A stretch of 64,000 nt of DNA from Hyphomicrobiales bacterium (GTDB taxonomy: Bacteria > Pseudomonadota > Alphaproteobacteria > Rhizobiales > Rhizobiaceae), in assembly GCA_900466005.1 (NCBI GenBank), contig UEGQ01000015.1, forward strand, positions 62,001 to 126,000, read 5' to 3'. Below the pieces are notes generated by a model that had not been told where the DNA came from, searched no databases, and saw nothing but the letters and a program-made list of their open reading frames with translations. The position numbers were made by a program, and so were the translations under genes. Numbering within the stretch: the first letter of the stretch is position 1; each line of letters starts with the position of its first letter. Positions 34,624-43,007 of the stretch are shown here, in pieces.

Positions 34624-34644
34624 GGCCGCCTCGCGGAGGCGGCC
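34624..34644. repeat. perfect inverted repeat downstream of cheW
   Basis: Nine bases (34624-34632) are repeated in inverse (34636-34644) around GCG. It lies 30 bases past the cheW stop in its reading direction and lacks a T tract, so it may stabilise the mRNA end. Confidence 0.6.
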
Positions 34645-34674
34645 GCGCGCATCAGTCAGGATGGCCGGTCAGGC

Positions 34675-35139
34675 TCAGGCGGCCTGCGCCAGTTCGTCGG
34701 CGATGACGGTGTCGAGGTTCAGGAAGCAGACCATCGACTTTTCGAGCGCGACGATGCCGCGGCAGAAGGCGCGCTGGGCTTCCGGAATGATTTCCGGTGC
34801 CGGCTGCAGGTCTTCGGCGCGGATCGTCATCATGTCGGAAACCTGTTCGACCAGCAGGCCGACCAGCTTGCCGGCGATGTCGGTGACGATGATCGCCGCG
34901 CGCTCGGAGGGTTCCGTCATCTTCATGCCGAGCCGGCAGGCCATGTCGATGACCGGGATGACGGCGCCGCGCAGGTTGATGAGGCCGAGGACATAAGGCG
35001 GTGTGTGCGGCATCGGCGTCACCGGCGCCCATCCGCGGATTTCGCGGATCGCCATGATGTCGATGCAGAATTCCTGGTCGCCCAGATGAAAGGATACGAT
35101 TTCCAGATAGGCGCCTGACTGCTTGATTGCGTTCGTCAT
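34675..35139 (-). CDS. cheW: chemotaxis coupling protein CheW
   Basis: A 154-residue protein formed by one CheW domain: EIVSFHLGDQEFCIDIMAIREI, then PYVLGLINLRGAVIPVIDM, and VGLLVEQVSDMMTI. CheW links chemoreceptors to CheA. No CheA, receptor or other che gene is in the window, so it is an isolated copy and may serve a receptor array encoded elsewhere. The 260 bases upstream hold no gene. Confidence 0.95.
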   Translation of the reverse strand: MTNAIKQSGAYLEIVSFHLGDQEFCIDIMAIREIRGWAPVTPMPHTPPYVLGLINLRGAVIPVIDMACRLGMKMTEPSERAAIIVTDIAGKLVGLLVEQVSDMMTIRAEDLQPAPEIIPEAQRAFCRGIVALEKSMVCFLNLDTVIADELAQAA

Positions 35140-35400
35140 GTCTGAACTCTTCCCGGTTTGCCGGCGGCGCGGATCGGGTCCTGTCTGCGCGGCGGCATTG
35201 CGTCGTCCGCTGCGTCACGACGGAGCCGTGCCCCGCTTTCGCGTCGGTGGTGCATGATCACTGCGGAGAGCCGAGGAGATGGATCGGCCATCCCGGCGGA
35301 CATGATGTCCAAACGATCCTTGCGGAATCATCTTCGCCCCGCGAGACTGGCAGAGATTTCTTAAACATCCGCTAATCGAGGGGCTTTGCCGGCCGTGGCC

Positions 35401-36189
35401 TCAACTGAGCGCCACGACGCGCCGGTAGAGGTGCCAGGTCGCGTGTCCGAGAACCGGCAGTGCGACGAGCAGGCCGACGAACAGCGGGACCATCGCCAGG
35501 ATCGCCGCCGCGGCGACGATGACGCCGAAACCCAGCATCGCTACGGGGTTCTCGACGACCGCACGCACGCTGGTGATCATCGCGGTGACGAAGTCGATGT
35601 CGCGGTCGAGCAGCAGCGGCATCGAGATCACCGTCACGGTGAAGAGTACGGTCGCGATCACCGCGCCGACGATCGTGCCGACCGCCAGGAAGAGCAGGCC
35701 TTCCGGTGTCGTGGTCACCACGGTGAGGAAGGCCGGCAGAGAGGCGGAAATCTTGAAACCGAGGAAAAGGGCAAGCAGCAGGCGCACCTGGTAGATCCAG
35801 ACCCAGAAGACGAAGAGCACCACGAAGGCCATCCAGGACAGTTGCCGCTCGCGCTGGCGGAAAACCTCCGCGAGGATGCCGCGCCACGTGACGGGCTGGC
35901 CCGACTCGTCTCGCCGGCTGATCTCGTAAAGCCCGACCGCGACGAACGGCCCGATCAGCGGAAAGCCGATGGCGATCGGGATGATCATCCACGGCTGGTG
36001 ATAGAGGCTGAGCATGACGACGATTAGGAGGCCGCCGAGGGCATAGATGCCGCCGAAGAACAGGCCGAAAAGCGGGTAGCGCCGAAAATCCTTCCAGCCC
36101 TCCCGCAACGCCGCCCGGACATCGGCGAGGCCGATGGTGTTGATGCGGATCTTGTGCGGCGGTGCCGCGCCGATTACCTGTTCTCCCAT
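35401..36189 (-). CDS. DUF2189 family membrane protein
   Basis: A 262-residue membrane protein with about six hydrophobic segments. It begins with a cytoplasmic stretch that includes RINTIGLADVRAALREGWKDF, followed by PLFGLFFGGIYALGG, a segment characteristic of DUF2189. The start at 36189 has GGGAGGG five bases upstream; the open frame before it is not coding-like. The family occurs widely in proteobacteria and is uncharacterised. No transport or enzyme motif was seen. Confidence 0.85.
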   Translation of the reverse strand: MGEQVIGAAPPHKIRINTIGLADVRAALREGWKDFRRYPLFGLFFGGIYALGGLLIVVMLSLYHQPWMIIPIAIGFPLIGPFVAVGLYEISRRDESGQPVTWRGILAEVFRQRERQLSWMAFVVLFVFWVWIYQVRLLLALFLGFKISASLPAFLTVVTTTPEGLLFLAVGTIVGAVIATVLFTVTVISMPLLLDRDIDFVTAMITSVRAVVENPVAMLGFGVIVAAAAILAMVPLFVGLLVALPVLGHATWHLYRRVVALS

Positions 36190-36315
36190 GCGTCCCTCCC
36201 AAGACTTCCGGCAGACATTCCTGAACACAGGATTGCAGATCGGTGGCCGTTGTCCATCGCTTTTCGCAAGGCTTACGGGCAAGATTGGGACTTCTCCGAC
36301 GCGGCGGGAGGCGAT

Positions 36316-36486
36316 ATGTATGATCGCATGGAGCAGCATTCGTCGAAATCACCGGGGATCGCCCTATGGGCCGCGCTTTTCGGCGCCGGCGCAGTGATGA
36401 CGGGCGCCGTTTTCGCGGGCTGGCTGAACTATGGCTCGGCGATCGTGCTCGCCTACATGGAAAACGGGCTTTCCAGCTGCTTCTGA
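36316..36486 (+). CDS. small one-segment membrane protein (56 residues)
   Basis: A 56-residue protein with GGAGG four bases before the ATG. After a polar head (MYDRMEQHS) there is one hydrophobic segment (about 16-38), a short loop and a C terminus ending MENGLSSCF with a cysteine. I recall similar short hypothetical proteins in rhizobia but know no function. It lies 142 bases before the SCO gene on the same strand, which may hint at a link to copper or respiratory assembly. Confidence 0.6.
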   Translation: MYDRMEQHSSKSPGIALWAALFGAGAVMTGAVFAGWLNYGSAIVLAYMENGLSSCF

Positions 36487-36628
36487 GCCGGCGAGACAAA
36501 TCCGCGCGCTTTTCCCGGATAACCACCTATTGAATTGCGCCGGCCGTCGCCGGGTTGTATCAGCGGGACATCATGTGCGGCGGAGCGACTCCCGTGCGTT
36601 CGGCCCGATAGTAACAGGACAGGGATAC

Positions 36629-37228
36629 ATGAAGACGCTGCGGATCATTCTCTGGGGAGGCGTTCTGGTTTTCGCCGGGCTGCTCGGATGGCTGACCTTC
36701 CAGGTCACACAGTCGAAGGAGCAGATCGCGGAAGCGCCGTTCGGCGTGCCGTTCCAGCTCATCGACCAGACCGGCAAGCCCATCACCGAACAGGCCTTCC
36801 GCGGCAAGCCGACAGCGCTCTTCTTCGGCTTCACCCATTGCCCGGAAATCTGCCCGACGACGCTCTTCGAGCTCAACGGATGGCTGGAGAAGGTCGATCC
36901 GGACGGCACCCGGCTGCAGGCCTATTTCGTGACCGTCGATCCGGAGCGGGATTCGCCGGAAATGCTCAACAACTACATTTCCAACGTCACCAAGCGCGTG
37001 ATCGGCATCGGCGGCCCGCCGGAGAAGGTGGCCGAGGTCGTCAAGGGCTTCCGCGTCTACGCCAAGAAGATCCCGCTCGACGAGAAGGACCCGAACGGCG
37101 ACTACACCATGGATCATACGGCGTCAGTCTTCCTGCTTGACGCCGAGGGCCGGTTCAAGGGCACCATCTCCTATGGCGAGAACCCGGACGTGGCGGTGCA
37201 GAAACTCGAAAATCTCAAGAACGGCTGA
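36629..37228 (+). CDS. SCO1/SenC family copper chaperone
   Basis: A 199-residue membrane-anchored thioredoxin-fold protein. One N-terminal hydrophobic segment (about 7-25) is followed by the domain with the copper-binding CxxxC (C71 and C75 in THCPEICP) and the third ligand H163 in MDHTASVF. SCO proteins deliver copper to the CuA site of cytochrome c oxidase, or act as thiol reductants. No oxidase genes are close. The start at 36629 has AGGA nine bases upstream. Confidence 0.93.
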   Translation: MKTLRIILWGGVLVFAGLLGWLTFQVTQSKEQIAEAPFGVPFQLIDQTGKPITEQAFRGKPTALFFGFTHCPEICPTTLFELNGWLEKVDPDGTRLQAYFVTVDPERDSPEMLNNYISNVTKRVIGIGGPPEKVAEVVKGFRVYAKKIPLDEKDPNGDYTMDHTASVFLLDAEGRFKGTISYGENPDVAVQKLENLKNG

Positions 37229-37350
37229 TACCGGTGCCGGCCTCGCCGACATCTCCCAGGTTGCCAGCGGCGGCCGGGCGTTGTACCGGAGACGACGACA
37301 GAGGGCAGGGCCGGTGGTTCTGCCCGTTTCCATGACCAGGAAGGCCCGTC

Positions 37351-38226
37351 GTGAGTGAAATCCGCCTCTACGTAACCGTCACCGAAAAGGTGGCGAACGA
37401 CATCCTCGAGTTGATGACCAATTTCTTCGGCGAGGAGGATTACGCGATCGCGACCACCGAAGTCGACGAGAAGAACGACGTCTGGGAAGCCTCGATCTAC
37501 CTGATGGCGGAGGAGGAGGCGGAAGTCCACGAACGCCTGCGAGAAATGCTCGCCGCAGATTTTTCGTCGCTCGAGATCGCGCGCGAAGTCATCCCGGACA
37601 TCGACTGGATCGCCAAGTCGCTGGAAGGACTGACGCCGGTCCGCGCCGGACGTTTCCTCGTCCACGGCTCGCATGACCGCGACAAGGTCCAGGTCAACGA
37701 CCTCGCCATCGAGATCGACGCCGGCCAGGCCTTCGGGACCGGCCATCATGGCACGACGGCGGGATGCCTCGAAATGATCGCCGACGTCACGCGGGCGGAG
37801 CGCCCCCGCAATGCGCTCGACCTCGGGACGGGAAGCGGCGTTCTGGCGATCGCCGTGCGACGCTTGATGCCGATCCCGGTGCTTGCGACCGACATCGATC
37901 CGATCGCGGTGCGCGTCGCGAAGGAAAACGCCCGCCGAAACGGCATTGCTACCGGCATCGAGTTCCGGGTTGCGCCCGGCTTTCACTCCACCGCCTTCGG
38001 CCAATACGGTCCGTTCGACCTGATCATCGCCAACATTCTCGCACGGCCGCTGATGAAGATGGCGCCGCAACTGGTCGCCAATCTTTCGAGCGGCGGTTCG
38101 GTCATCCTGTCGGGGATTCTCGCTAGCCAGCGGTGGAAGGTGATCGCCGCCTACAACGGCGCCGGGCTGAAGCACGTCCGCACGATCTGGCGGAACGGCT
38201 GGGTGACGATCCACCTGCGCGGCTGA
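37351..38226 (+). CDS. prmA: ribosomal protein L11 methyltransferase PrmA
   Basis: A 291-residue SAM methyltransferase that trimethylates ribosomal protein L11. The substrate-recognition N-terminal domain is followed by GQAFGTGHHGTTAGCLEMI and the SAM loop LDLGTGSGVLAIA. The NPPY-type position is NILARPL, as in PrmA. The start is a GTG at 37351 with AGGAAGG seven bases upstream. The gene is followed by the bidirectional hairpin at 38302. Confidence 0.93.
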   Translation: MSEIRLYVTVTEKVANDILELMTNFFGEEDYAIATTEVDEKNDVWEASIYLMAEEEAEVHERLREMLAADFSSLEIAREVIPDIDWIAKSLEGLTPVRAGRFLVHGSHDRDKVQVNDLAIEIDAGQAFGTGHHGTTAGCLEMIADVTRAERPRNALDLGTGSGVLAIAVRRLMPIPVLATDIDPIAVRVAKENARRNGIATGIEFRVAPGFHSTAFGQYGPFDLIIANILARPLMKMAPQLVANLSSGGSVILSGILASQRWKVIAAYNGAGLKHVRTIWRNGWVTIHLRG

Positions 38227-38301
38227 GGCGGTTGGGGTCGAAGCTCTGTTGCATTGCAGTATTGCTTCTGACGCATAGCTCAACACAGGTCCCGACATAC
38301 G

Positions 38302-38329
38302 AAAGGCGGCATCCGGGGATGCCGCCTTT
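38302..38329 (-). terminator. bidirectional hairpin ending the DUF1127/small RNA transcript
   Basis: An 11-bp perfect stem (38302-38312 with 38319-38329) with a 6-base loop ends in TTT on both strands. It serves the minus-strand DUF1127 transcript and possibly prmA on +. Confidence 0.75.
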
Positions 38330-38351
38330 CCGATCAGATCGACTGATCGAT

Positions 38352-38382
38352 GCATGGGCCTGGGAGGAGGAGAAGCCCATGC
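38352..38382 (-). ncRNA. candidate CcsR/alpha-r14 'cuckoo' type small RNA hairpin, copy 2
   Basis: Read on the minus strand, an 8-bp perfect stem (GCATGGGC with GCCCATGC) encloses a 15-base loop that contains CTCCTCCTCCC, an anti-Shine-Dalgarno sequence. It shares 14 identical bases with the hairpin at 38404-38434. Cuckoo-type RNAs of Rhizobiales and the CcsR RNAs of Rhodobacter carry this core in a loop downstream of a DUF1127 gene. Its identity as a stable RNA is inferred from structure. Confidence 0.7.
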
Positions 38383-38403
38383 GTGTCGCGTATTCCGGCA
38401 CCG

Positions 38404-38434
38404 GCGCAGACCTGGGAGGAGGAGGGGCCTGCGC
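38404..38434 (-). ncRNA. candidate CcsR/alpha-r14 'cuckoo' type small RNA hairpin, copy 1
   Basis: It starts nine bases after the DUF1127 stop. On the minus strand a 9-bp stem (GCGCAGGCC with GGTCTGCGC) includes one G-U pair; on the + strand the same position is an A-C mismatch, so the fold favours minus-strand transcription. The 13-base loop is CCTCCTCCTCCCA, able to pair with ribosome binding sites. Confidence 0.7.
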
Positions 38435-38443
38435 GGCGTTCAA

Positions 38444-38617
38444 TCAGAATACGGAGCCTGTCGCCCGCTTGCGGCGGAGTTCCGCGCGGCTGGTGCCGAT
38501 GGTCTCCAGCGTCTTGTCGTCCAGAGACAGCAGCGCGTCGTTCACATAACGGCTGACCTGACGCTCGCGCGCTTCGATGATCCGCTGATACGCCCTGCGA
38601 AGGAAAGAGCTTGCCAT
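38444..38617 (-). CDS. DUF1127 small basic protein (CcaF1-like)
   Basis: A 57-residue protein, MASSFLRRAYQR at its start and RAELRRKRATGSVF at its end. The middle has the DUF1127 pattern: a basic helix, a leucine-rich 'LLSLDDKTLETIG' segment and an 'SRAELRR' end. AAAGGA lies about nine bases upstream of the ATG. DUF1127 proteins bind RNA in Rhodobacter (CcaF1) and affect phosphate and carbon metabolism in Agrobacterium. A CTATAT at 38674-38669 on the minus strand is a possible -10 with no good -35. The protein is short but its codon pattern and context are convincing. Confidence 0.8.
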   Translation of the reverse strand: MASSFLRRAYQRIIEARERQVSRYVNDALLSLDDKTLETIGTSRAELRRKRATGSVF

Positions 38618-38907
38618 CTTCGTGTTCCTTTCGTTCCGGGCGGCGATCCCGCCCGTTCGATGAGTTGAATATAGTGACTCCGGCGCGGGGCGGCAGAGGG
38701 GAATACCTCATGGGTGTTATGCGTCTTGCGCATGGATGGCTCGCCGCTTGGGCATTACCCCTGCCGTTCTGAACAAAAACGAGGCAGGCTGCCGCTCATG
38801 TCGGCTGACGCTGCCTTGTCCGGCGTGCGCCGATCGGAGAAAACGTGATGAACCGGGCTCGGCTCTTGCTATAAGGCAAGTCAGTCATCAGTCAGAGCGA
38901 GTCCGCC
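38618..38907. other. divergent intergenic region between DUF1127 and the aminopeptidase
   Basis: It must hold the DUF1127 promoter (minus) and the aminopeptidase promoter (+). A short inverted repeat CTTGC-TATAAG-GCAAG lies at 38865-38880 before the aminopeptidase gene. No gene is supported. Confidence 0.4.
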
Positions 38908-40743
38908 ATGTTCCAGTCCTTCGAGGTGAAGTCCACTCCACAGTTCGGTCGCGCACGCGTCGAGGCGCTGCGGGCGCGGTTTGCCGCGCTCGGCATCGAC
39001 GGCTTCCTGGTGCCGCGTGCCGACGAGTATCAGGGCGAGTATGTTCCCGAATCCGCCGAGCGGCTCGCCTGGCTGACGGGCTTCACAGGATCGGCGGGGC
39101 AGGTGCTCGTCACCATGGCGGAGGCGATCGTCTTCGTCGACGGCCGCTATGTGACGCAGCTTGCCGAGCAGGTCGATCCTTCCGTCTTCAAGGGCGGGGA
39201 TATCGTCGGTGAGCCGCCGCACAAGTGGATCGCGGCGCACGCGCCGAAGGGGTTCCGCCTCGGCATCGATCCGTGGCTGCACACCGGCGCCGAAGTCCGA
39301 CGGCTGGAGAAGGCGCTCGCGGAGAAGGACGGCGCGCTGGTGCTGCTCGGGGAGAATCCGCTGGATGTCCTTTGGACGGAGCGGCCGGCCGAGCCGCTCG
39401 GCGCCGTTTCGATCCAGTCGCAGTCCTATTCCGGTGTTCCGTCCGAGGAGAAGATCGCACGCATTGCCCGGGAGCTCGGGGAGAAGGACCTGTCCGCCGC
39501 CCTCGTCACCGATCCCTCGTCGGTCGCCTGGATCTTCAACATCCGCGGCAGCGACGTACCGCATACGCCGCATCCGCTGGCGCGCGCGATCATCGAGGCG
39601 AACGGACATGCCGTGCTCTTCCTCGACAAGCGCAAGACGGGGCTCGAGGTGGAAACCTATCTCGGCGGGCTGTGCACGCAGGTCGAGCCGCTGGAACTTT
39701 CGCCGCGGCTGCAGGCGCTCGCCGCCTCCGGTGCCCGCATCCTCGTTGATCCCGACCTGACGCCGTTCGCCCTCTCGGAACTGATCCGCGATCACGGCGG
39801 CACGGTGGTGGAGGGCAACGACCCGGCGAAGATCCCGCGCGCCGTCAAGAACTCGGTCGAAATCAACGGCTCGGCCGTCGCCCATGTCCAGGACGGTGTC
39901 GCCGTCGTCGAGTTCCTTTCCTGGTTCGACCGCCAGCGGCCGGGCACGGTGACCGAGATCGGAGCAATCCAGGCACTCGAGGAGGCCCGCCGGCGCGTCG
40001 GCGAGCGCATGCAGAACCCGCTCAAGGACATTTCCTTCGACACGATTTCCGGCACCGGCGACCATGCCGCGATCATGCACTACCGGGTGACGACCGAGAC
40101 CGACCGGACGATCGATTCCGGCGAACTTTTCCTCATCGATTCCGGCGCGCAATACGTGAACGGCACGACAGACATCACCCGCACCGTCGCCGTCGGGCCG
40201 GTATCGGACGAGAAGAAGCGCTTCTTTACGCTGGCCCTCAAGGGCATGATCGCGATCAGCACCGCACGGTTCCCGAAGGGGACGCGTGGCTGCGACCTCG
40301 ATCCCCTTGCGCGCATCGCGCTCTGGAAGGCGGGGGCGGATTTCGCCCACGGAACCGGGCACGGCGTCGGTTCCTATCTTTCGGTGCATGAGGGGCCGCA
40401 GCGCATTTCGAGGCTCTCGACCCAGGAACTGCTGCCGGGCATGATCCTCTCGAACGAGCCCGGATACTATCGCCCCGGCGCCTTCGGTATCCGCATCGAA
40501 AATCTCGTCTATGTGCGGGACGCCGAGCCGGTCGAGGGCGGCGACATGCCGATGCTCGGCTTCGAGACGCTGACCTATGTGCCGATCGACAAGTACCTCG
40601 TCGTCACCGACCTCCTGACGGCGGAGGAGCTCGACTGGCTCGACGCCTATCATCGCCGCACGCGCGAGGAGCTGATGCCGCTCATCTCGGATGACGAGAC
40701 GCGGGCCTGGCTCGAACGGGTGACCGAGCCGTTCAGCCGATGA
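38908..40743 (+). CDS. aminopeptidase P family (Xaa-Pro) metallopeptidase
   Basis: A 611-residue M24B peptidase of the long form, which removes an N-terminal residue before proline. Two creatinase-like N-terminal domains are followed by the pita-bread domain. Metal ligands are in DSGAQYVNGTTDITR (two Asp), HGTGHGVGSYLSVHE (His) and the late NEPGYYRPGAFGIRIEN (Glu). It is likely cytoplasmic; no signal peptide is seen. Its stop codon overlaps the end of azlD on the other strand by 11 bases. Confidence 0.94.
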   Translation: MFQSFEVKSTPQFGRARVEALRARFAALGIDGFLVPRADEYQGEYVPESAERLAWLTGFTGSAGQVLVTMAEAIVFVDGRYVTQLAEQVDPSVFKGGDIVGEPPHKWIAAHAPKGFRLGIDPWLHTGAEVRRLEKALAEKDGALVLLGENPLDVLWTERPAEPLGAVSIQSQSYSGVPSEEKIARIARELGEKDLSAALVTDPSSVAWIFNIRGSDVPHTPHPLARAIIEANGHAVLFLDKRKTGLEVETYLGGLCTQVEPLELSPRLQALAASGARILVDPDLTPFALSELIRDHGGTVVEGNDPAKIPRAVKNSVEINGSAVAHVQDGVAVVEFLSWFDRQRPGTVTEIGAIQALEEARRRVGERMQNPLKDISFDTISGTGDHAAIMHYRVTTETDRTIDSGELFLIDSGAQYVNGTTDITRTVAVGPVSDEKKRFFTLALKGMIAISTARFPKGTRGCDLDPLARIALWKAGADFAHGTGHGVGSYLSVHEGPQRISRLSTQELLPGMILSNEPGYYRPGAFGIRIENLVYVRDAEPVEGGDMPMLGFETLTYVPIDKYLVVTDLLTAEELDWLDAYHRRTREELMPLISDDETRAWLERVTEPFSR

Positions 40744-41044
40744 AATAACGCATCGCCATCACTGCGATCCATCCGGAAACGAGCAGCGGGATGGCGGAGA
40801 ACCGCAGACCGACGGCAAGGGCGACCGCCATGGCGACCTTGACGTCGGTGCCGCCGGCAAAGAAGGCGGGAGCGACGAGCGTCGTCAGCACCGCCGCCGG
40901 GACCGCGCTGAGCGCCGCTTCGAGACGCGGCGGCACCGTCTTCAGCCGTGCGATCAGCAGATAGCCGCCGATGCGGGTGAGGTAGGTCGCGACTGCGGCG
41001 GCGACGATCAGGAGCGTCATGTAGGGGGTGAGGAATTCGCTCAT
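40733..41044 (-). CDS. azlD: branched-chain amino acid exporter small subunit AzlD
   Basis: A 103-residue membrane protein with about four hydrophobic segments, including TYLTRIGGYLLIA and a C-terminal SGWIAVMAMRYFIG. AzlD partners AzlC to export branched-chain amino acids. The ATG overlaps the azlC stop (ATGA), and the two always act together. It starts with a short polar stretch, so no signal peptide is implied. Confidence 0.88.
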   Translation of the reverse strand: MSEFLTPYMTLLIVAAAVATYLTRIGGYLLIARLKTVPPRLEAALSAVPAAVLTTLVAPAFFAGGTDVKVAMAVALAVGLRFSAIPLLVSGWIAVMAMRYFIG

Positions 41045-41760
41045 TCGCCGGCCTCCGCGCTGGCCGGCGCCGGACGCGGCGTTGCGGCCTTCGGCGGCAG
41101 CAGAGCTGCGAGCGCCACGCCGGCGAGCGCGCCGATGCTGACATGCCAGGGTGTGCCGATCATGCGGTAGGCGACGATGGAGACGGCGGCGCTGACGGCG
41201 ACCACCGGCAGGAAGTTCGCCCGGCGGCGGAAGCCGAGGACGAGCCCCATGAAATAGATCGGCAGCAGCACGTCGATGCCGATTGCCGCCGGATTGCCGA
41301 TCATGCTGCCGAAGAAGGCGCCGACGGCGGTCGTCGCCACCCAGCCGACATAGATCGTCGCGGCGAAACCGAAATACCAGGCGAAGGAGACGGACCGTCC
41401 GGTCTCGCCACGCGTCAGCGTCTCGGCGAATTGCGGATCGGTCAGCAAGAAGAAGGAGAGCGCCTTCTGGAGCGGCGAGAAATGCCGGATGAAGGGCGCG
41501 ATCGCCGCCGAATAGAGGATGTGGCGGAAGTTGACGGCGAAGATCGACAGCACGATCACCCACATCGGCACGTCGTGGCCGAAGAGCTCGATGCCGACGA
41601 GCTGGCTCGCCCCGGCAAAGACGATGGCGCTCATCAGAGTCGCTTCGGCGACCGTCTGCCCGTTGGCGACGGCGACGGCCCCGTAGAGCGCGGCAAAGGG
41701 AATGGTCGAGATCAGGATCGGCGTACTGCCGCGCAGGCCGTCGAAAAGGTCGGACTTCAT
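41041..41760 (-). CDS. azlC: branched-chain amino acid exporter large subunit AzlC
   Basis: A 239-residue membrane protein of the AzlC family. Family segments are PFAALYGAVAVANG, FAGASQLVGIELFG, AVNFRHILYSAAIAPF and FFLLTDPQFAETL. About six hydrophobic segments are present, and the C terminus is proline- and alanine-rich. It is the first gene of a two-gene azlCD operon. Confidence 0.93.
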   Translation of the reverse strand: MKSDLFDGLRGSTPILISTIPFAALYGAVAVANGQTVAEATLMSAIVFAGASQLVGIELFGHDVPMWVIVLSIFAVNFRHILYSAAIAPFIRHFSPLQKALSFFLLTDPQFAETLTRGETGRSVSFAWYFGFAATIYVGWVATTAVGAFFGSMIGNPAAIGIDVLLPIYFMGLVLGFRRRANFLPVVAVSAAVSIVAYRMIGTPWHVSIGALAGVALAALLPPKAATPRPAPASAEAGE

Positions 41761-41899
41761 GGAGGGCTTCCTTTTGCCGAAAATGCTCTAAAGGTGCCGC
41801 GCCCGGCCGACAATTGAATTTGCCTGATGGATCGATTGATTCGCCTTACCGGTCGTGGCAGGTTCCGGCGATAGCGATCCTCCCCGAAGGAGCAGGCGG

Positions 41900-42148
41900 A
41901 TGCCGAAACTGGATTTCTCCAATGACGATCAGGCGGCGATCGTCGCGCGGGTGAGGGACTATTTCCTCTCCGAATTCGACCTCGACGTCGGGCGCTTCGA
42001 GGCTGAGGCGATCCTGACCTTCTTCGCCAAGGAGATCGGCGCCCATTTCTACAATCGCGGACTTTACGACGCGCAGTCGGTGATCGTGAACCAGGTGGAC
42101 GTCATCAACGACGCAATCTACCAGCTCGAGAAGACGCCCGGCGACTGA
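41900..42148 (+). CDS. DUF2164 family protein
   Basis: An 82-residue cytoplasmic protein that matches DUF2164: FSNDDQAAIVARVRDYFLSEFDLDVGRFEAEAILTF, then a helix ending at ALGAHFYNRGLYDAQ-like sequence and VNDAIYQLEK. AAGGAG is seven bases before the ATG. The function of the family is unknown. It lies between azlC (divergent) and panB (convergent) and stands alone. Confidence 0.85.
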   Translation: MPKLDFSNDDQAAIVARVRDYFLSEFDLDVGRFEAEAILTFFAKEIGAHFYNRGLYDAQSVIVNQVDVINDAIYQLEKTPGD

Positions 42149-42178
42149 AAGGCGCCGGGTCAGATCGCGCCGCTGATC

Positions 42179-43006
42179 CTACTTCTTCGGGCGAACCTGA
42201 AAGGTATGCTCGGGGCCCGGAAACGTCCGCGCGCGGACCTCCGTCGCATAATCCTCGGCCGCCCTGGAGATGACGTCCGCCAGTTCGGCGAAATGCTTGA
42301 CGAAGCGCGGCCTGAAATCGTTGAACAGGCCGAGCATGTCGTCCGACACGAGCACCTGCCCATCACAGGCGGGCGATGCGCCGATGCCGATCGTCGCGGC
42401 CGATACCGCCGCGGTAATCTCCCGGGCCAGCGGCTCGACCGTTCCCTCGATGACCATGGCGAAGGCGCCGGCTTCGTCGATGGCGCGGGCGTCCCTGCGG
42501 ATCTTGTCGGCTTCCTTGTCGGTGTGGCCCTTGGAGCGGTAACCGCCCGAGGTGTTGACCTGCTGCGGCATCAGCCCGACATGGCCGAAGACCGGTACGC
42601 CGCGGGACACGAGGAAGGCGACGGTTTCCGCCATTTCCTCGCCGCCTTCGAGCTTGACGCCGTCGCAGCCGGTTTCCTTCATGATGCGGGCGGCGGTGCG
42701 GAAGGCCTGTTCCTTCGATTCCTGATAGGAGCCGAAGGGCAGGTCGACGATGACGCAGGCGCGGTTGACGCCGCGCATGACGGCCTGGCCATGGGCGATC
42801 ATCATCTCGACGGTGACGCTGACCGTGGTGTCGAGACCGTAGAGCACCATGCCGAGGCTGTCGCCGACGAGCAGCAAGTCGCAGTGCGGGTCGAACAGGC
42901 GCGCCATCGGCGTCGTGTAGGCGGTGAGAGAAACGACCGGACGCTGGCCCTTGAGTGCCGTGATGTCATTCGGGGTCAGCCGCTTCTGGCGGGGCGGGGT
43001 GCTCAT
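42179..43006 (-). CDS. panB: 3-methyl-2-oxobutanoate hydroxymethyltransferase PanB
   Basis: A 275-residue enzyme of pantothenate synthesis that adds a hydroxymethyl group to alpha-ketoisovalerate. Metal and active-site segments are [26 protein letters not shown] and [12 protein letters not shown]. The protein is a TIM barrel of normal length. It lies one base after panC and both are read leftward, so they form a panCB operon. Confidence 0.96.
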   Translation of the reverse strand: MSTPPRQKRLTPNDITALKGQRPVVSLTAYTTPMARLFDPHCDLLLVGDSLGMVLYGLDTTVSVTVEMMIAHGQAVMRGVNRACVIVDLPFGSYQESKEQAFRTAARIMKETGCDGVKLEGGEEMAETVAFLVSRGVPVFGHVGLMPQQVNTSGGYRSKGHTDKEADKIRRDARAIDEAGAFAMVIEGTVEPLAREITAAVSAATIGIGASPACDGQVLVSDDMLGLFNDFRPRFVKHFAELADVISRAAEDYATEVRARTFPGPEHTFQVRPKK

Positions 43007-43007
43007 G

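Noticed and set aside
38736..39212. Open frame on + before and into the aminopeptidase gene
   Set aside because: Runs out of frame into a clear M24B gene; the N-terminal 50 residues have no recognisable pattern.
42137..42159. 7-bp stem at the end of the DUF2164 gene as a terminator
   Set aside because: It overlaps the stop codon and has no T tract.
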